From Theobroma cacao (Eukaryota; Streptophyta; Magnoliopsida; Malvales; Malvaceae), in contig NC_030851.1 of the NCBI RefSeq assembly GCF_000208745.1, positions 12,326,948 through 12,390,947 of the forward strand: a DNA stretch of 64,000 nucleotides. The letters are read 5' to 3'. The translations under genes were made by a program, and so were the position numbers. Of the stretch, positions 60,340-64,000 are shown piece after piece. Below the pieces are notes generated by a model. The model had not been told where the DNA came from and ran no database searches. It saw nothing but the letters and a program-made list of their open reading frames with translations. Within the stretch, counting starts at the first letter, position 1. The number at the start of each line of letters is the position of its first letter.

Positions 60340-61506
60340 ACCTGGAAGAAGATAAAACAACTGTCATATAGAATTACATAAACACATATTTTATACAAAG
60401 TAGAACAGCCAGTGCACATGAACCATACATGCAAGCCCTCTCAAGGTAAATTATCAAGCTCGCATATAATGTTAATCTATATGAAAAAAAAAATGCTTGA
60501 GCATTACAAGCACATGTTTTCAGGCCTCTGCCAAAAATAGCCACTTTAACATATCATGAATTGCAGCATATTGGCATAAGAAAAGTTACAGCATAAAGGT
60601 GCTGCAAAGGTATTTTTCTGAAGAACTTTGCTGCCTATATGGCATTTGATCTGTCTAAACTCAAGAATGTTCTGAATATATTTCCATTCAGTAGAACAGT
60701 GACTTAAATGTGAAAATTTGTCCCAGGCTTAGCCATTTCGCCGCAGAAAAATGAATGCTTAGTTCTAATGGCTTCATCCATACACGTGGGTGCATGCTTC
60801 TCTCTTGCACAAAGCAAAGGAACACAAATTTGTTCAATTTCCATTCTGATTCGTACTTCTATTGAATATCCAGTATAAATACAATGTAGAAAAAAAAAAA
60901 AAAATTCGAAACTCATTTCTTTTAAAGCATAAATGAGTAGGTACATCTTCACAAAAGCATAAATGATTCAAAATAAACATCTATTTCTACAACATTATAT
61001 CAGTGCCACGCTTTTAATCAGTGGCAAAATGCAAGTAATACATATCCAATAAATCACTTTGAAATCATTAGCTAGATATAATGAGGAATTTAATAACAAA
61101 AAGAACAAAATATTGAAAATCCTAAAACGAAGTTATTCGATTCTATATCCTGCAACTTCGTTGCAATCAAGCAGAAATAAAATCTAGCATATCGTAAATG
61201 ATATATCATCGATGAGAAGAACAGAAAAAAGATAAAGAGGAAATCAAGCAGATAAGTCAAAGATAGGAATACAACCCTAGAAATTTGGAATGGAAGGTAA
61301 AAGGAAAGGGAGAAAATATGAACCTCTAATTAGATTTGGTAGCTGAGAATTGAAGGTGAAAGGAGAAAGAGAGGGAACGGATCTGGAAACTCAAGGCGAT
61401 TCAGAAACGACGCCTACCCCATCGTTAAGGGGATTGTTCCGACGGAGAGTGGTGGAGCACCTCCATGGAAGAGATGAGAACCTCCTCCCTGCAATTCTCA
61501 GCATAT
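60340..61506. repeat. Tandem duplication, copy 2 (uninterrupted)
   Basis: This 1167-bp unit equals 44165-44918 joined to 59957-60339. It runs from the splice acceptor of exon 2 to two bases before the Rieske ATG. It contains the uninterrupted site AAAATCCTAAAACG (ATCCT at 61119-61123) where the other copy has the retrotransposon. Confidence 0.92.
61324..61504 (-). pseudogene. RISP: Original Rieske exon 1
   Basis: The ATG at 61504 is preceded by a plausible leader (AAACCCTAAGCGCC on the minus strand) absent from the other copy, which marks it as the original 5' end. It encodes 60 codons plus one base and ends LIRG at a good donor (GAG|GTTCAT). The TGA at 61393-61391 follows ...SESP; a C-to-T change of CGA would produce it. 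Confidence 0.82.
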
Positions 61507-62480
61507 TTCAATGTTATTGGATTGCTTAGGCGCTTAGGGTTTTGGACAGAATAATTCGGAGTTTTAACAACTCTGGTCAGACGAGAGGGCCTGTCTGGAA
61601 GAAATACATTTCAAGCAGAGAAAAAACGACATATGGGTTGATATACGTTGTCGGAGTTTTAATATCCAAATAGCATTTGTTGGATATACGTTGTCGTTTT
61701 TGGTGGAACTGAATAAAGAGTTTCGGAGACATACTCAGAGGCGTCGATAACCCACATAAAAGGATGCCCGACAGAGCTCCCAAAATTTGACATCTAACTC
61801 CTCCATGTTTTGACACGTGGAGTCTTGAGGAGGGGGTTTGTGATGGGTTTGTTGGGTTTGGGGACACATGTCCGGGGGTTTTAAAGATTTCCTTGGGATC
61901 GGCTTGGGTGTGGCTGATTTTTTTTGCGTCTTTTCTTTTCCCGTACACTCCCATCTCTCCTCGGGTCGGCTCGAATCTAGTTGATATTTTTCTTTTTTTC
62001 ATATTTCTTTTTTCCCTTCTCCATATTATGCTTTCAAAGTTGTCTCAAGTCGGCTTGGGCAGGGGGCAAGGATGATCACTTTCTCATCTCTATTTCTAGG
62101 CTCACGTGAGAGCCTTTTGATTTCTTAGGATTTAGACCTAACCGTTCAATAGTGTACGACTGATGAACATGTATAGTCTGAAATGGATGTCGTGTTTGGG
62201 TTATTTGGTGTTGTCCTCTCTGTGTCTATCTTTAACCTGCTACCTTCCTTGCTATCTGTTGTGTTTTCATAAGTTTATATCTGTTTTTTCAGTATCGTTT
62301 TTTTCCCCTTGACTCTCTATGTTTGTGTATCTGTGAATTTGTTTGCCTTCTCTCTGTTTAATTCTGTTGTTAGGGTTTCTCAAGTGTCAAGAAGTTCTGC
62401 CTTTCAGGTTGTTCCTCACAAATTCTTCTTTGTTTTTTTCCATGTTATTTATGTTTTTTTTTTTTTCCTTTGGTGATTGT
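61507..62480. other. Rieske upstream region
   Basis: Holds the Rieske 5'UTR and promoter on the minus strand. A 14-bp direct repeat, GATATACGTTGTCG, occurs at about 61639 and 61685. The rest is T-rich on the + strand. No protein is recognised; the minus frame 62002-61577 is not supported by homology. Confidence 0.5.
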
Positions 62481-63670
62481 TGTACGGGGAAAATGGGCTC
62501 GAATGGATATGGGGTGATATTCTTTTGGGGAAAATTGGTTCGACTTGGACATGGGGTGGTGTTCATTTGCATCTTTGATTTGGAATTTGTGTTTTTTTTT
62601 TTCATGGGTTTTGTTATTGCAACTCTGTTGTTGGTGTTTCGGTACTGGATACGATTTTGTACATTTTTTCCAACGTTTTGTTATTGAGATTTTTAATTGA
62701 AATGTGACTGGTTTTTTAGATATGTTTCATAATTGGTTTTTTTAGATATGTTTCATTATTTATTTTACAGTTTGATATTTTTGTGATTGTAGCAAAGATT
62801 ATAGAATAAAATAAATGAGGTTGAGCTTCTGCTGACTTTTATTTTTGTTTTTGTATTCATCATGTTGGAAAAGGATGTTGATTATATATATCTGTTAGTG
62901 CTTGAAAGTGATTCATTCCATACCTTTTTTCCTTTTATATTACAGTGGAAACTCAATATGATAGTGATGTTCAACTTGAACAGGCTCACATGTTTGTTAT
63001 TATTGATGAATTTTTTTTTTTATTTTTCTTCCTTTATTACTATCTAGGAAAAATGAAATGAAGTAGGCAAAAGTTCAAAGCTTTCACGTTAAAACTTATT
63101 AGATCGAGGTTCATTACAGTATTTTATAAAAAATATGGAGTGACGTTCTTTTACAAATCTGTCATTGGTATTGTGATTTTCAATGTAGATTTTGTTCATT
63201 TATTCATGGATTTCCTTATTGATTTGCTTTTTTTTTTTCTTTGTTTGCAAGGGACTCTAACTCTACTTTAGTTTCTGTGTCAGTGCTTATAACCATTAAT
63301 TGTAAGTAATTTACTTCATGGGTGTTTTTATTAGATAGCTTTTCCTATTGTTGTTTGGGAAAAATGGATTGTTAAAGTGTTGTTTAAGAACATGGAGTCA
63401 TGTTCTTTTGCAGCTGTCTTATTGGTATTTTGTTATTCGATTTGGATTTTGTTCATTTATTCATGGGTTTAATTATTGATTTGCTTTTATTTTCTTTTTC
63501 TGCAGGGCAATCTGCTTCAGTTTTTGTGTTACTGTTTACAACGATTGTAAGTAATTTACTTCACGGTTTGTTTCCCTATTACAGACTGCAACGGGAATTG
63601 AAGTTGATTATGATGTTCAACTTGACCGAATTGATATCTTTAGTAATATTCATAGGTTTATAGTTGCTTT
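62480..63670 (+). repeat. Diverged exon-like repeat modules, gene unknown
   Basis: Three diverged copies share phrases such as ATGGAGT.A.GTTCTTTT and TTGTTCATTTATTCATGG (about 62505, 63136, 63392). Two carry a follow-on block, ATTACAG then a segment with GATGTTCAACTTGA (62939 and 63577). Splice-like signals recur: TTTTTCTGCAG before 63506 and TTGTAAGTAATTTACTTCA at 63300 and 63545. The putative exon frames resemble each other in translation (YDSDVQLEQ and YDYDVQLDR-like; the second reads VDYDVQLDR). I do not recognise the product. It may be the 5' part of a gene continuing past 64000, a pseudogene or a lncRNA. Confidence 0.4.
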
Positions 63671-64000
63671 TACTTTACCTAATGTTAATATTCATAAGTG
63701 GATGATGATTTGCTTTACGGATATCTATCTTAATGTTAATGTAATTTTTGTCTTTGCAATGTCTCCAACGTTCGACCAAGCTATCAAGACATATTGTAAA
63801 GTATTCTCAGCTACTTTCCTTTTGAATCATTGCATCTTACTTTTTTGAAAGTCAGTTTTTATAGATATTACTCATGCAAGTTATTATAATTTTGTTTTCT
63901 CACTTACTTTGACTTTAGAAATTATTTTAATTCGCTAGTACGTATGAAAATGAAATCTCCTTGCTATGATTCATTTTTGTCTCAGCTTTTTGCATTAATC
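63671..64000. other. T-rich end of window, no gene recognised
   Basis: A short frame at 63758 (ATGTCTCCAACGTTC onwards, reading MSPTFDQAIKTYCK) ends at a donor-like GTATTC. This could be a further exon of the unknown gene to the left, but it is too short to identify. Confidence 0.3.

Larger units (their letters stand above)
43524..61504 (-). pseudogene. RISP: Mitochondrial Rieske iron-sulfur protein locus, broken
   Basis: The Rieske subunit of complex III carries the 2Fe-2S cluster in the inner mitochondrial membrane. Exon 1 starts at 61504 (MLRIAGRRFSSLPWR, a presequence) and ends at 61324. Exon 2 is 44166-43524, with the membrane segment near [18 protein letters not shown] and cluster motifs [10 protein letters not shown] and CPCHGSHYD intact. 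Exon phases match (G split as g/gt), predicting about 274 residues, close to the family's usual 272. Three lesions are visible: an in-frame TGA in exon 1 (61393-61391, also in its copy at 60226-60224), a missing base near 43814-43818 that shifts the frame after KPVFIR, and an intron of about 17 kb holding a 15-kb retrotransposon and a second exon 1. I read it as a pseudogene; base errors remain possible for the two small lesions. Confidence 0.82.

Noticed and set aside
60183..60371. 62-codon plus-strand frame
   Set aside because: It is the reverse strand of the duplicate Rieske exon 1.
60157..61504. Two functional alternative first exons for the Rieske gene
   Set aside because: Both copies carry the same stop codon and exon 2 has a frame shift, so neither can give a full protein as sequenced.
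1..64000. tRNA genes, rRNA or CRISPR-like arrays
   Set aside because: None was seen. The tRNA-like phrases at 2792 and 45829 are retrotransposon primer sites, and the tandem repeats lack CRISPR structure.

Overview
The window is nuclear DNA of a dicot plant: AT-rich, with GT-AG introns, TATA promoters and LTR retrotransposons carrying tRNA-type primer sites. The species cannot be fixed from this sequence; a rosid is my guess. All functional calls rest on reading translations by eye.

Layout. 1-11 kb is a retrotransposon graveyard: an old LTR fragment, a truncated Ty3/gypsy element whose gag is split by a 3.1-kb solo LTR, a possible copia-type LTR and a 208-bp hAT MITE. 11.6-23.3 kb is a gene block: CYP51 sterol 14-demethylase (+), FKBP19 (-) and plastid transaldolase (-). 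25.5-33.1 kb is a decayed copia element, itself hit by a second 3.1-kb solo LTR. A 1.09-kb hAT-type element follows at 33.6 kb. 35.4-42.6 kb holds an IRX10-like exostosin glycosyltransferase (-) and a Sec14/CRAL-TRIO protein (+). 43.5-61.5 kb is the mitochondrial Rieske iron-sulfur protein locus (-). It carries a stop in exon 1, a 1-bp deletion in exon 2, a 1.17-kb tandem duplication of exon 1 plus intron, and a 15-kb Tat/Ogre-type retrotransposon in the intron. The last 2.5 kb is the Rieske upstream region and a run of diverged exon-like repeats that I cannot assign.

Most notable are the Tat-type element and the locus it sits in. The duplicated intron preserves the empty site, so the 5-bp target duplication and the order of events can be read directly. 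The element has a chimeric, partly duplicated gag and a pol frame broken by four stop codons. On the opposite strand it carries what looks like a complete host-style gene: TATA box, 5'UTR intron, plant mobile domain, further introns, acidic linker and coiled coil. Introns on that strand would not be spliced from the element's own genomic RNA, which explains how they could survive retrotransposition.

FKBP19, transaldolase and Rieske occur in the same neighbourhood as I recall for Arabidopsis chromosome 5 (At5g13410 to At5g13440), so the block is probably ancestral with insertions added. The four intact genes serve unrelated household roles: sterol synthesis, thylakoid-lumen folding, the pentose phosphate pathway and xylan synthesis. 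The Sec14 gene is a likely lipid-transfer protein.
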